Shown: piece after piece, positions 13,301-22,440 of the stretch
Layout: the number at the start of each line of letters is the position of its first letter
How positions within the stretch are numbered: position 1 is the first letter of the stretch
Assembly (NCBI GenBank): GCA_037013685.1
Contig: CM072892.1
Coordinates: forward strand, 1-64,000
DNA length: 64,000 bases
Reading direction: 5' to 3'
From: Acridotheres tristis
Lineage: Eukaryota; Chordata; Aves; Passeriformes; Sturnidae
Program-made: the position numbers and the translations under genes
Notes under the pieces: generated by a model
Databases searched by the model: none
What the model saw: only the letters and a program-made list of their open reading frames with translations
What the model was told of the DNA's origin: nothing

Positions 13301-16300
13301 CTCAGGAGCAAGGGGCCGGCCAGGGCCCTGTCTCCGCCTGCGCTGTGGCAGGGCAGCCCTGGCTGAGTCACAGAGCGCTCCTCATTCCCTCCTGGCAGCT
13401 CTAACCTGCTCTGCTCTATTCCTAAGGGACGCACTAAGGGACACACTCACACAGCACCTCACTTACACGGCCGTGACAAGGGAACACACAAGGACAAGGT
13501 GCCAGGAGGGGGAGCAAGCCTCTGTGCACACAGCCTGTGGGGACCCTGCCTCCGCTGAGCAGGAGACCAGAGCTTCAGGCCTGCCCCAGGGGGGCTGCAG
13601 GGAGGCCATAAAGGCCTACAAATGCTGACGGGCTTCAGGGCTGGCTGAGGCACAAAAGGCTGTGACATGCCCTGAGTACAGCGTGCCACGCTGGCCAAGG
13701 CCAGAAAGACATAGACCACGGGCAAAAGGCCCTGCCCTACTTACAGGGTGGCCTGGGGGAGCCCCTTCGGCTGCACAGACTGGGGTTCTCACCCTCCTTT
13801 TGCAGGGGCGCCCATCTCTCCAGCCACCCAAACGTGCCCCAATGACAAAAAGGCCAACGGCAGCAAAGCAAAGACCCAGCCCTGCTTACAGGGCGGTCGC
13901 CCAGCTCACGTGGACTCAGGGCACCCTGAAGGCGCCCATCACACTGTTAGGATCAATCTGTGCCCTGGAAAGGCCAGGGATGCCGTTTGCCCAGAGGGTC
14001 TCACGTGCCACCTCTTGGCCTTGAAGCCGCTGCTGCTCCTCTTGGTGTCTCTTGCCTCGCCGCTTGCACTCTTGATCTCGAAGCAGCTGCTCCTCTTGCT
14101 GCCTCTTGTCTCGCCGCCCTTCACCAGGTCTCTTCTTTCTCCCCTGATGGCTTCTGCCACGGAAGGAGGACAGGAGAACACAGTTACACCACAGAAGCTC
14201 CACATCCAGCAACTCAAGGCAGGGGACACCCAAGAGCCCCACAGGCAGCTCTGCAAACCCCCACCAGGGATCCCACACAACCCCCGCCCCCCACCACCAA
14301 ACTCTCCAAACTCAGGCTGACTCACCTTGGCTTCGAATGCCGAAGGCCCAAACATGGTGGGAGCAAGGCCCTCTGGGCAAACGAAGCTGGGCATGGCAAG
14401 CAGTGGCCAAAGAAGCTGCACCCCGGCTTACAGGGGGCTGCAGCTGCTGCCTACTCTGAGTGCAGGACAGGCAGCCCCGCAGCACGGGCACACACCCAGG
14501 CCCTGGCTACAGGCGGGTCCCCGTGCCCGCGCTGCCACTAAGCGGCTTCGCTCTGCACTCAGGAGCAAGGGGCCGGCCAGGGCCCTGTCTCCGCCTGCGC
14601 TGTGGCAGGGCAGCCCTGGCTGAGTCACAGAGCGCTCCTCATTCCCTCCTGGCAGCTCTAACCTGCTCTGCTCTATTCCTAAGGGACGCACTAAGGGACA
14701 CACTCACACAGCACCTCACTTACACGGCCGTGACAAGGGAACACACAAGGACAAGGTGCCAGGAGGGGGAGCAAGCCTCTGTGCACACAGCCTGTGGGGA
14801 CCCTGCCTCCGCTGAGCAGGAGACCAGAGCTTCAGGCCTGCCCCAGGGGGGCTGCAGGGAGGCCATAAAGGCCTACAAATGCTGACGGGCTTCAGGGCTG
14901 GCTGAGGCACAAAAGGCTGTGACATGCCCTGAGTACAGCGTGCCACGCTGGCCAGGGCCAGAAAGACATAGACCACGGGCAAAAGGCCCTGCCCTGCTTA
15001 CAGGGTGGCCTGGGGGAGCCCCTTCGGCTGCACAGACTGGGGTTCTCACCCTCCTTTTGCAGGGGCGCCCCTCTCTCCAGCCACCCAAACGTGCCCCAAT
15101 GACAAAAAGGCCAACGGCAGCAAAGCAAAGACCCAGCCCTGCTTACAGGGCGGTCGCCCAGCTCACGTGGACTCAGGGCACCCTGAAGGCGCCCATCACA
15201 CTGTTAGGATCAATCTGTGCCCTGGAAAGGCCAGGGATGCCGTTTGCCCAGAGGGTCTCACGTGCCACCTCTTGGCCTTGAAGCCGCTGCTGCTCCTCTT
15301 GGTGTCTCTTGCCTCGCCGCTTGCACTCTTGATCTCGAAGCAGCTGCTCCTCTTGCTGCCTCTTGTCTCGCCGCCCTTCACCAGGTCTCTTCTTTCTCCC
15401 CTGATGGCTTCTGCCACGGAAGGAGGACAGGAGGACACAGTTACACCACAGAAGCTCCACATCCAGCAACTCAAGGCAGGGGACACCCAAGAGCCCCACA
15501 GGCAGCTCTGCAAACCCCCACCAGGGATCCCACACAACCCCCGCCCCCCACCACCAAACTCTCCAAACTCAGGCTGACTCACCTTGGCTTCGAATGCCGA
15601 AGGCCCAAACATGGTGGGAGCAAGGCCCTCTGGGCAAACGAAGCTGGGCATGGCAAGCAGTGGCCAAAGAAGCTGCACCCCGGCTTACAGGGGGCTGCAG
15701 CTGCTGCCTACTCTGAGTGCAGGACAGGCAGCCCCGCAGCACGGGCACACACCCAGGCCCTGGCTACAGGCGGGTCCCCGTGCCCGCGCTGCCACTAAGC
15801 GGCTTCGCTCTGCACTCAGGAGCAAGGGGCCGGCCAGGGCCCTGTCTCCGCCTGCGCTGTGGCAGGGCAGCCCTGGCTGAGTCACAGAGCGCTCCTCATT
15901 CCCTCCTGGCAGCTCTAACCTGCTCTGCTCTATTCCTAAGGGACGCACTAAGGGACACACTCACACAGCACCTCACTTACACGGCCGTGACAAGGGAACA
16001 CACAAGGACAAGGTGCCAGGAGGGGGAGCAAGCCTCTGTGCACACAGCCTGTGGGGACCCTGCCTCCGCTGAGCAGGAGACCAGAGCTTCAGGCCTGCCC
16101 CAGGGGGGCTGCAGGGAGGCCATAAAGGCCTACAAATGCTGACGGGCTTCAGGGCTGGCTGAGGCACAAAAGGCTGTGACATGCCCTGAGTACAGCGTGC
16201 CACGCTGGCCAGGGCCAGAAAGACATAGACCACGGGCAAAAGGCCCTGCCCTGCTTACAGGGTGGCCTGGGGGAGCCCCTTCGGCTGCACAGACTGGGGT

Positions 16301-18084
16301 TCTCACCCTCCTTTTGCAGGGGCGCCCATCTCTCCAGCCACCCAAACGTGCCCCAATGACAAAAAGGCCAACGGCAGCAAAGCAAAGACCCAGCCCTGCT
16401 TACAGGGCGGTCGCCCAGCTCACGTGGACTCAGGGCACCCTGAAGGCGCCCATCACACTGTTAGGATCAATCTGTGCCCTGGAAAGGCCAGGGATGCCGT
16501 TTGCCCAGAGGGTCTCACGTGCCACCTCTTGGCCTTGAAGCCGCTGCTGCTCCTCTTGGTGTCTCTTGCCTCGCCGCTTGCACTCTTGATCTCGAAGCAG
16601 CTGCTCCTCTTGCTGCCTCTTGTCTCGCCGCCCTTCACCAGGTCTCTTCTTTCTCCCCTGATGGCTTCTGCCACGGAAGGAGGACAGGAGGACACAGTTA
16701 CACCACAGAAGCTCCACATCCAGCAACTCAAGGCAGGGGACACCCAAGAGCCCCCCAGGCAGCTCTGCAAACCCCCACCAGGGATCCCACACAACCCCCG
16801 CCCCCCACCACCAAACTCTCCAAACTCAGGCTGACTCACCTTGGCTTCGAATGCCGAAGGCCCAAACATGGTGGGAGCAAGGCCCTCTGGGCAAACGAAG
16901 CTGGGCATGGCAAGCAGTGGCCAAAGAAGCTGCACCCCGGCTTACAGGGGGCTGCAGCTGCTGCCTACTCTGAGTGCAGGACAGGCAGCCCCGCAGCACG
17001 GGCACACACCCAGGCCCTGGCTACAGGCGGGTCCCCGTGCCCGCGCTGCCACTAAGCGGCTTCGCTCTGCACTCAGGAGCAAGGGGCCGGCCAGGGCCCT
17101 GTCTCCGCCTGCGCTGTGGCAGGGCAGCCCTGGCTGAGTCACAGAGCGCTCCTCATTCCCTCCTGGCAGCTCTAACCTGCTCTGCTCTATTCCTAAGGGA
17201 CGCACTAAGGGACACACTCACACAGCACCTCACTTACACGGCCGTGACAAGGGAACACACAAGGACAAGGTGCCAGGAGGGGGAGCAAGCCTCTGTGCAC
17301 ACAGCCTGTGGGGACCCTGCCTCCGCTGAGCAGGAGACCAGAGCTTCAGGCCTGCCCCAGGGGGGCTGCAGGGAGGCCATAAAGGCCTACAAATGCTGAC
17401 GGGCTTCAGGGCTGGCTGAGGCACAAAAGGCTGTGACATGCCCTGAGTACAGCGTGCCACGCTGGCCAAGGCCAGAAAGACATAGACCACGGGCAAAAGG
17501 CCCTGCCCTGCTTACAGGGTGGCCTGGGGGAGCCCCTTCGGCTGCACAGACTGGGGTTCTCACCCTCCTTTTGCAGGGGCGCCCATCTCTCCAGCCACCC
17601 AAACGTGCCCCAATGACAAAAAGGCCAACGGCAGCAAAGCAAAGACCCAGCCCTGCTTACAGGGCGGTCGCCCAGCTCACGTGGACTCAGGGCACCCTGA
17701 AGGCGCCCATCACACTGTTAGGATCAATCTGTGCCCTGGAAAGGCCAGGGATGCCGTTTGCCCAGAGGGTCTCACGTGCCACCTCTTGGCCTTGAAGCCG
17801 CTGCTGCTCCTCTTGGTGTCTCTTGCCTCGCCGCTTGCACTCTTGATCTCGAAGCAGCTGCTCCTCTTGCTGCCTCTTGTCTCGCCGCCCTTCACCAGGT
17901 CTCTTCTTTCTCCCCTGATGGCTTCTGCCACGGAAGGAGGACAGGAGAACACAGTTACACCACAGAAGCTCCACATCCAGCAACTCAAGGCAGGGGACAC
18001 CCAAGAGCCCCACAGGCAGCTCTGCAAACCCCCACCAGGGATCCCACACAACCCCCGCCCCCCACCACCAAATTCTCCAAGCAA

Positions 18085-18214
18085 TCCTTACGCCATTAAC
18101 ATCACTAGACTCCCGTTCATATCTCTTATTGATTTCACATCCAGCCGCACACATATCATCGCTCCTCCATGTGACCTAACTAAGCCACAAATCAGTTACT
18201 TTTTCAAAACTTAC
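18085..18214 (-). other. Unique spacer between array and exon 2, with a possible small exon
   Basis: AT-richer unique sequence follows the abrupt end of the array. On the minus strand a short frame, RYERESSDVNG, ends at GGC|GTAAGG near 18090. Its possible acceptor (CAATAAG) has a poor pyrimidine tract, so I do not call it as an exon. Confidence 0.3.
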
Positions 18215-18262
18215 CGATTCTGTCCAACTCTGCTTCCGCAGCTCCAGCCCCTCAGTTTCAGC
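18215..18262 (-). CDS. Exon 2 of the candidate minus-strand gene (48 bp)
   Basis: This exon has the clearest splice sites on the left side of the window. A run of T ending TTCTTAG precedes it and TCG|GTAAGT follows it. In phase 0 it encodes AETEGLELRKQSWTES without a stop. Phase 0 matches the phase in which exon 1 (MEAASKE) ends. It sits between the promoter module at 18.6 kb and the tandem array, supporting leftward transcription into the array. I do not recognise the peptide. Confidence 0.55.
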
Positions 18263-18589
18263 CTAAGAAAAAAAAAATGTGATAAAATCAAATAAAGCTT
18301 AAAGATAAGAAGAACATTAAATAGCCCCTTCATTCCTGATATATGAAAACATTTAAATTGCCCTCAGGAGGAGCAGCCGGTCCTCCAGACTCAGTAGTCA
18401 CCCCCCTAATACGCTACATCAGGCCCCACGCTGCCCGGCCGCCCTGCAAGGGCCCCGCGCCTCGGCCGCCGCCGCTTTCCGGCCCCCCGTGCCGCCCCTC
18501 CGCCATCGGGCCCGTGCCCTACTGCCGCCACTGCCCGGCTCCCCGCCCCGCGCCGCCTACCGCCCCCCTCCCCGCGCTGCCCCTCCTCA

Positions 18590-18840
18590 GATCCCGCCCT
18601 TACCTCTTTTGACGCCGCCTCCATAATGGCCCAAACCTGCCAAGCACACGCTATTTATGCCTAAGGGTCGGCCCGGCCAGCCAATCAGAGCCCGAGGCGT
18701 TGCCGGCCAGTCCAGCCAATCAGAGCCCGTCCATTCCTGCCACACTCGTCTCTATCCCCATCAGTCCCGTTATGGCGTTCCCGCCCGCCGCCTCCCCATT
18801 CCCCACCGCCGCGGACCCCCGAAACGCAGCGGCCACGGCC
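18590..18840 (-). promoter_or_regulatory. Promoter module 1 (two CCAAT boxes, TATA-like box)
   Basis: Two CCAAT boxes in the sense read as ATTGG on the minus strand (plus positions 18681-18685 and 18716-18720, each inside CTGATTGGCTGG) lie upstream of a TATA-like CATAAATAG at about 18651-18659. A start about 30 bp further on would fall near 18628, just before the ATG at 18624. Paired CCAAT boxes of this form are typical NF-Y sites. The module is repeated three more times to the right. Confidence 0.65.
18604..18624 (-). CDS. Exon 1 coding part of the candidate minus-strand gene
   Basis: Downstream of a CCAAT/TATA promoter on the minus strand, ATG at 18624-18622 opens MEAASKE and is followed directly by a good donor, GAG|GTAAGG. 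It ends in phase 0, matching the 48-bp exon 2 about 340 bp further on. Of the four copies of this module only this one, nearest the array, has ATG; the others have GTG at the same place. The open frame continuing past the donor reads only GC-rich repeat and is unlikely to be protein. Confidence 0.5.
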
Positions 18841-19994
18841 GCCCGGCCCCGCGCCCCGCCCCGGCGGCCTCCATCGGCGCCGCGCGCCGCCCCCCCGCCG
18901 CCGCGGCCGCCATCGGCGTCGCGCCCCCCCGCCGCCGCCTCCGCGGCCGGCCGCCATCGGCGCCCGCGCCCCCTCGCCTCCGGCGCCGCGCCCGGCCGCC
19001 ATCGGCGCCGCGACCCCCCGCCGCCGGCGCCGCGCCCCCCCGTCGCCGCCGCGCCCGGCCGCCATCGGCGCCGCGCCCCCCGCCGCCGCTGCCGGCCTCC
19101 AGCGGCGCCGCGCCCCCCCGCCGCCGCCGCCGCGCCCGGCCGCCATCGGCGCCGCGCCCCCCGGCCGCCGCGGCCGGCCGCCATCGGCGCCGCCGTCGCG
19201 CAGGGCCGCCATCGGCGCCGCCCCTCTCCGCCGCCGCGGCCCGCCGCCATCGGCGCCGCGCCCCACCGCCGCGCCCGGCCGCTATCGGCGCCGCGCCCCC
19301 CGCCATCGGCGCCGCGCGCCGCCCCCCGCCGCCGCGGCCGCCATCGGCGCCGCGCCCCCCGCCGCCGCCGCCGCGGCCCGCCGCCATCGGCGCCGCGCCC
19401 CCCGCCGGCGCCTCCGCGGCCGGCCGCCATCGGCGCCGCGCCCCCTCGCCGGCCGGCGCATCGGCGCCCGCGCCGCCATCGCCGCCGCCGCCGCGCAGGG
19501 CCGCCATCGGCGCCGCCCCCCCCCGCCGCCGCCGCCGCGGCCCGCCGCCATCGGCGCCGCGCCCCCCCGCCGCGGCCGGCCGCCATCGGTGCCGCGCCCC
19601 CCGCCGCCGCCGCCGCGGCCGGCCGCCATCGGCGCCGCCCCCCCCGCCGCCGCCGCGGCCCGCCGCCATCGGCGCCGCGCCCCCCCGCCGCGGCCGGCCG
19701 TCATCGGTGCCGCGCCCCCGCCGCCGCCGCCGCCGCCGCCGGCCGGCCGCCATCGGCGCCGCGCCCCCCGCCGTCGCCGCCGCGCCCGGCCGCCATCCCC
19801 GCCGCGCCCGGCCGTCATCGGCGCGGCGCCCCCCGCCGCGCCCGGCCGCCATCGGCGCCGCGCCCCCCCGCCCGGGCCGCCGGCCGGCCTCGCGTCCCGC
19901 CGCGGCCGCCGCCCGGCTCCCCGCCCCGCGGCCCGCGCCGCCTACCGCCCCCCCCCGCGCCGCCCCTTACCGCCGCCCCTTACCGCCGCCCCTC
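18841..19994. repeat. GC-rich minisatellite block 1 (YY1-like units)
   Basis: An almost pure C/G sequence is built of irregular units of about 20-45 bp around GGCCGCCATCGGCGCCGCG. The core GCCGCCATC, which is ATGGCGGC-like on the other strand, recurs dozens of times and resembles the core of a YY1 site. The lack of A/T-rich stop codons leaves frames of several hundred codons open on both strands (Arg/Ala/Pro-rich); I do not regard these as genes. The minus strand is G-rich and may form G-quadruplexes. Confidence 0.85.
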
Positions 19995-20215
19995 CCCAGA
20001 TCCCGCCCTTACCTCTTCCGATGCCGCCTCCACAATGGCCCAAACCTGCCAAGCACACGCTATTTATGCCTAAGGGTCGGCCCGGCCAGCCAATCAGAGC
20101 CCGAGGCGGTGCCGGCCAGTCCAGCCAATCAGAGCCCGTCCATTCCCGCCACACTCGTCTCTATCCCCATCAGTCCCGTTATGGCGTTCCCGCCCGCCGC
20201 TTCGCCATCCCCCAC
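19995..20215 (-). promoter_or_regulatory. Promoter/first-exon module 2
   Basis: A close copy of module 1. CCAAT boxes lie at 20090-20094 and 20125-20129, the TATA-like TATTTATG near 20061, and the donor GAG|GTAAGG at 20012-20011. The codon aligned with the ATG of module 1 reads GTG here (plus 20031-20033). Transcripts starting here would need another start codon, for example in a later exon. Confidence 0.6.
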
Positions 20216-21182
20216 CGCCGCGCCCCCCGCCGCCGCCGCCGCGCCCGGCCGCCATCGGCGCCGCCCCCCCGCCGCCGCCGCGGCCCGCCGCCATCGGCGC
20301 CGCGCCCCCCGCCGCCGGCGCCGCACCCGGCCGCCATCGGTGCCGCCGCCGCGCCCGGTCGCCATCGGCGCCGCGCCCCCCGCCGCCGCCGCGGCCCGCC
20401 GCCATCGGCGCCGCGCCCCCCCGCCGCCGCCGCGGCCGGCCGCCATCGGCGCCGCGCCCCCCCGCCGCCGCCGCCGCGCCCGGCCGCCATCGCCGCCGCG
20501 CCCCCCCGCCCGGCCGCCATCGGCCCAGCGCCCCCCCGCCGCGCCCGGCCGCCATCGGCGCCGCGCCCCCCGCCCGGGCCGCCGGCCGGCCCCGCGTCCC
20601 GCCGCGGCCGCCGGCCGGCTCCCCGCCCCGCGACCCGCGCCGCCCCCCGCCGCCGCCGCCGCCTGGCCCCGCGCCCCCCCCGCCGCGGCCGCCATCGGCG
20701 CCGTGCGCCGCCCCCCCGCCGCCGCGGCCGCCATCGGCGCCGCGCCCCCCCGCCGCCGCCGCCGCGCCCGGCCGCCATCGGCGCCGCGCCCCCCGCCGCC
20801 GCCGCCGCGCCCGGCCGCCATCGGCGCCGCGCCCCCCGCCGCCGCCGCCGCGCCCGGCCGCCGCCGGCGCCGCGCCCGGCCGCCATCGGCGCCGCGCCCG
20901 CCGCCACCGGCGCCGCGCCCCCCCGCCGCCGCCGCCGCGCCCGGCCGCCATCGGCGCCGCGCCCCCCACCGCCGCGGCCGTGCCCCCCCCCGCCGCGGCC
21001 GCCGGCCGGCCCCGCGCCGCCCCCCCGCCGCCGCCGCGCCCGGCCGCCATCGGCGCCGCGCCCCCCCCCGCCCGGGCCGCCGGCCGGCCCCGCGTCCCGC
21101 CGCGGCCGCCGCCCGGCTCCCCGCCCCGCGGCCCGCGCCGCCTACCGCCCCCCCCCGCGCCGCCCCTTACCGCCGCCCCTCC
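20216..21182. repeat. GC-rich minisatellite block 2
   Basis: Same composition and unit core as block 1 (GCCGCCATCGGCGCCGCG with variable C and CCG runs). Lengths of C runs vary from unit to unit, as expected from slippage. The long open frames are compositional artefacts. Confidence 0.85.
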
Positions 21183-21425
21183 CCAGATCCCGCCCTTACC
21201 TCTTCCGATGCCGCCTCCACAATGGCCCAAACCTGCCAAGCACACGCTATTTATGCCTAAGGGTCGGCCCGGCCAGCCAATCAGAGCCCGACGCGGTGCC
21301 GGCCAGTCCAGCCAATCACAGCCCGTCCATTCCCGCCACACTCGTCTCTATCCCCATCAGTCCCGTTACGGCGTTCCCGCCCGCCGCCTCCCCATCCCCC
21401 ACCGCCGCGGACCCCCGAAACGCAG
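21183..21425 (-). promoter_or_regulatory. Promoter/first-exon module 3
   Basis: CCAAT boxes lie at 21277-21281 and 21312-21316, the TATA-like box near 21248, and the donor GAG|GTAAGG at 21199-21198. The start codon position again reads GTG. The flank to the right (CCGCGGACCCCCGAAACGCA) matches module 1 more fully than module 2 does, so the module and its flank were duplicated as a block. Confidence 0.6.
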
Positions 21426-21660
21426 CGGCCACGGCCGCCCGGCCCCGCGCCGCCCCCGCCGCCGCCGCCTGGCCCCGCGCCCCGCCCCGCGGCCGCCATC
21501 GGCGCCGCGCGCCGCCCCCCGCCGCCGCGGCCGCCATCGGCGCCGCGCCCCCTCGCCGTCGCCGCCGCGCCCGGCCGCCATCGGCGCCGCGCTCCCCCGC
21601 CGCCGCCCGCCCTGCGCCGCCTACCGCCCCCCCCAGCGCCGCCCCGCGGTCGCCGCCCCT
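21426..21660. repeat. GC-rich minisatellite block 3 (short)
   Basis: A shorter version of blocks 1 and 2 with only a few GCCGCCATCGGCGCCGCG units. The size gradient (about 1.15, 0.97 and 0.23 kb) suggests the blocks expand independently after duplication of the promoter module. Confidence 0.75.
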
Positions 21661-21900
21661 CTCCAGATCCCGCCCTTACCTTTGCCGACACCGCCTCCAC
21701 AATGTCCCCTCCCACCGAAGTTCACGCTATTTATGTCTAAGGGCCGGGCCGGCCAGCCAATCAGAGCCCGAGGCGGTGCCGGGCCGGCCAGCCAATCAGA
21801 GCCCGCCTGTTCCCCCCACGCTCGGCTCCACCCCTATCAGTCGCGTCACCGTGTACCCGCCCACCGCCCCCGCCTCCTCCCCACTCACCGCCCCCGCCGG
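21661..21900 (-). promoter_or_regulatory. Promoter/first-exon module 4 (most diverged)
   Basis: CCAAT boxes lie at 21757-21761 and 21792-21796, the TATA-like box near 21729, and a donor AAAG|GTAAGG at 21679-21678. The first-exon sequence is more diverged, and GTG stands at the start codon position. Its divergence and outer location suggest it may be the oldest copy. Confidence 0.55.
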
Positions 21901-22245
21901 GGCGCCACAGACCGCCCCTAACACAAAATATGGCAGCGCCCGTCGGGTCACGTGATACCGGACAAATATGGCGGCCCGCGTGAAGTTCTGCGCGCCGGCG
22001 TTATGATCGGCGGGGATGTGCTGTCGAGGTCCCGCGGGGGGGTGGGCCGGCCGGGTAACGCTGCGAGGAACGTCGGTGTGCTGACGTTTGTGGGCGGACC
22101 CCGCCGGCGGCGTGGTGACGCGGCGGTGAGCGTCGGTGATGCGGACGGGTGACCCGGGGGACGCTCCGGTCCCGCGGGGGGGGCGAGACGCAGCGGGGCG
22201 TTGACGAGATGATGCCAAGAGGCGGGTCGGGGCGCCGAAGTTCGA
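21901..22245. promoter_or_regulatory. CpG island with YY1-like and E-box sites
   Basis: GC-rich unique sequence holds AAATATGGCGGC at 21964-21975, a strong YY1-type match, an imperfect partner AAATATGGCAGC at 21926-21937, and a palindromic TCACGTGA E-box at 21948-21955. These are typical of TATA-less CpG-island promoters and would suit a start site in either direction. I found no convincing first exon on the plus strand. Confidence 0.45.
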
Positions 22246-22440
22246 GGCGGGAGGGACAGCGACGGTGGAGACGCGACGAAGTGCCGAGCGGGGGCGTGGG
22301 CGGCATCGGGACCGGCATGGCCGCGGCCAGCAGGGGGCGCTGCGATACGGACCCTGGCACGGGGTCCGGCGCTGCTCTCCTGTTCCGCCGCCAGGCGGCG
22401 CTGCGCTGCCGTCCTGCCGCGGCTCCGGGCACGCTCCTGC
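22246..22440. promoter_or_regulatory. CTCF-like sites in a CpG island repeated at 38.1 kb
   Basis: CCAGCAGGGGGCGCTG at 22327-22342 is a very close match to the CTCF core. A second site-like CCGCCAGGCGGCGCTG lies at 22387-22402. The stretch from about 22311 to 22439 is roughly 85-90% identical by eye to 38150-38283, including both sites. It marks the boundary between the GC-rich promoter block and the AT-rich region to the right. Confidence 0.55.

Larger units (their letters stand above)
2968..18084 (-). repeat. Tandem array: 12 copies of a 1,257-bp unit
   Basis: The same 1,257-bp block recurs head to tail. Units start near 3001, 4258, 5515, 6772, 8029, 9286, 10543, 11800, 13057, 14314, 15571 and 16828. 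Spacing is exactly 1,257 bp between units 2 and 12. Only a handful of substitutions separate units, for example G/A at 4121 and its equivalents, and a few changes in units 10-12 near 14953, 15068 and 16752. Only the outer edges of units 1 and 12 are diverged. Such uniformity means very recent amplification or continuing homogenisation. On the minus strand each unit carries strong splice signals (AAG|GTGAGT, GT|GTAAGT, CT|GTAAGT and a pyrimidine-rich acceptor), whereas the plus strand has acceptor-like CAGs but no GTAAG donor. The strand is assigned on that basis. Confidence 0.97.

Noticed and set aside
2968..18084. CRISPR array or bacterial tandem repeat
   Set aside because: The unit length, splice signals and surrounding LINE, SINE and ERV content are eukaryotic; there is no spacer-repeat pattern.
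3692..18295. Plus-strand frames of 190-258 codons repeated in each array unit
   Set aside because: All frames of the GC-rich unit are partly open. The plus strand lacks GTAAG-type donors, and the splice evidence lies on the minus strand. Identity between units says nothing about coding.
18657..21955. Open frames of 867, 788, 457 and 415 codons in the GC-rich block
   Set aside because: They are open in several frames on both strands at once because the C/G-only repeat rarely makes stop codons. The products are Arg/Ala/Pro-rich low complexity with no domain.
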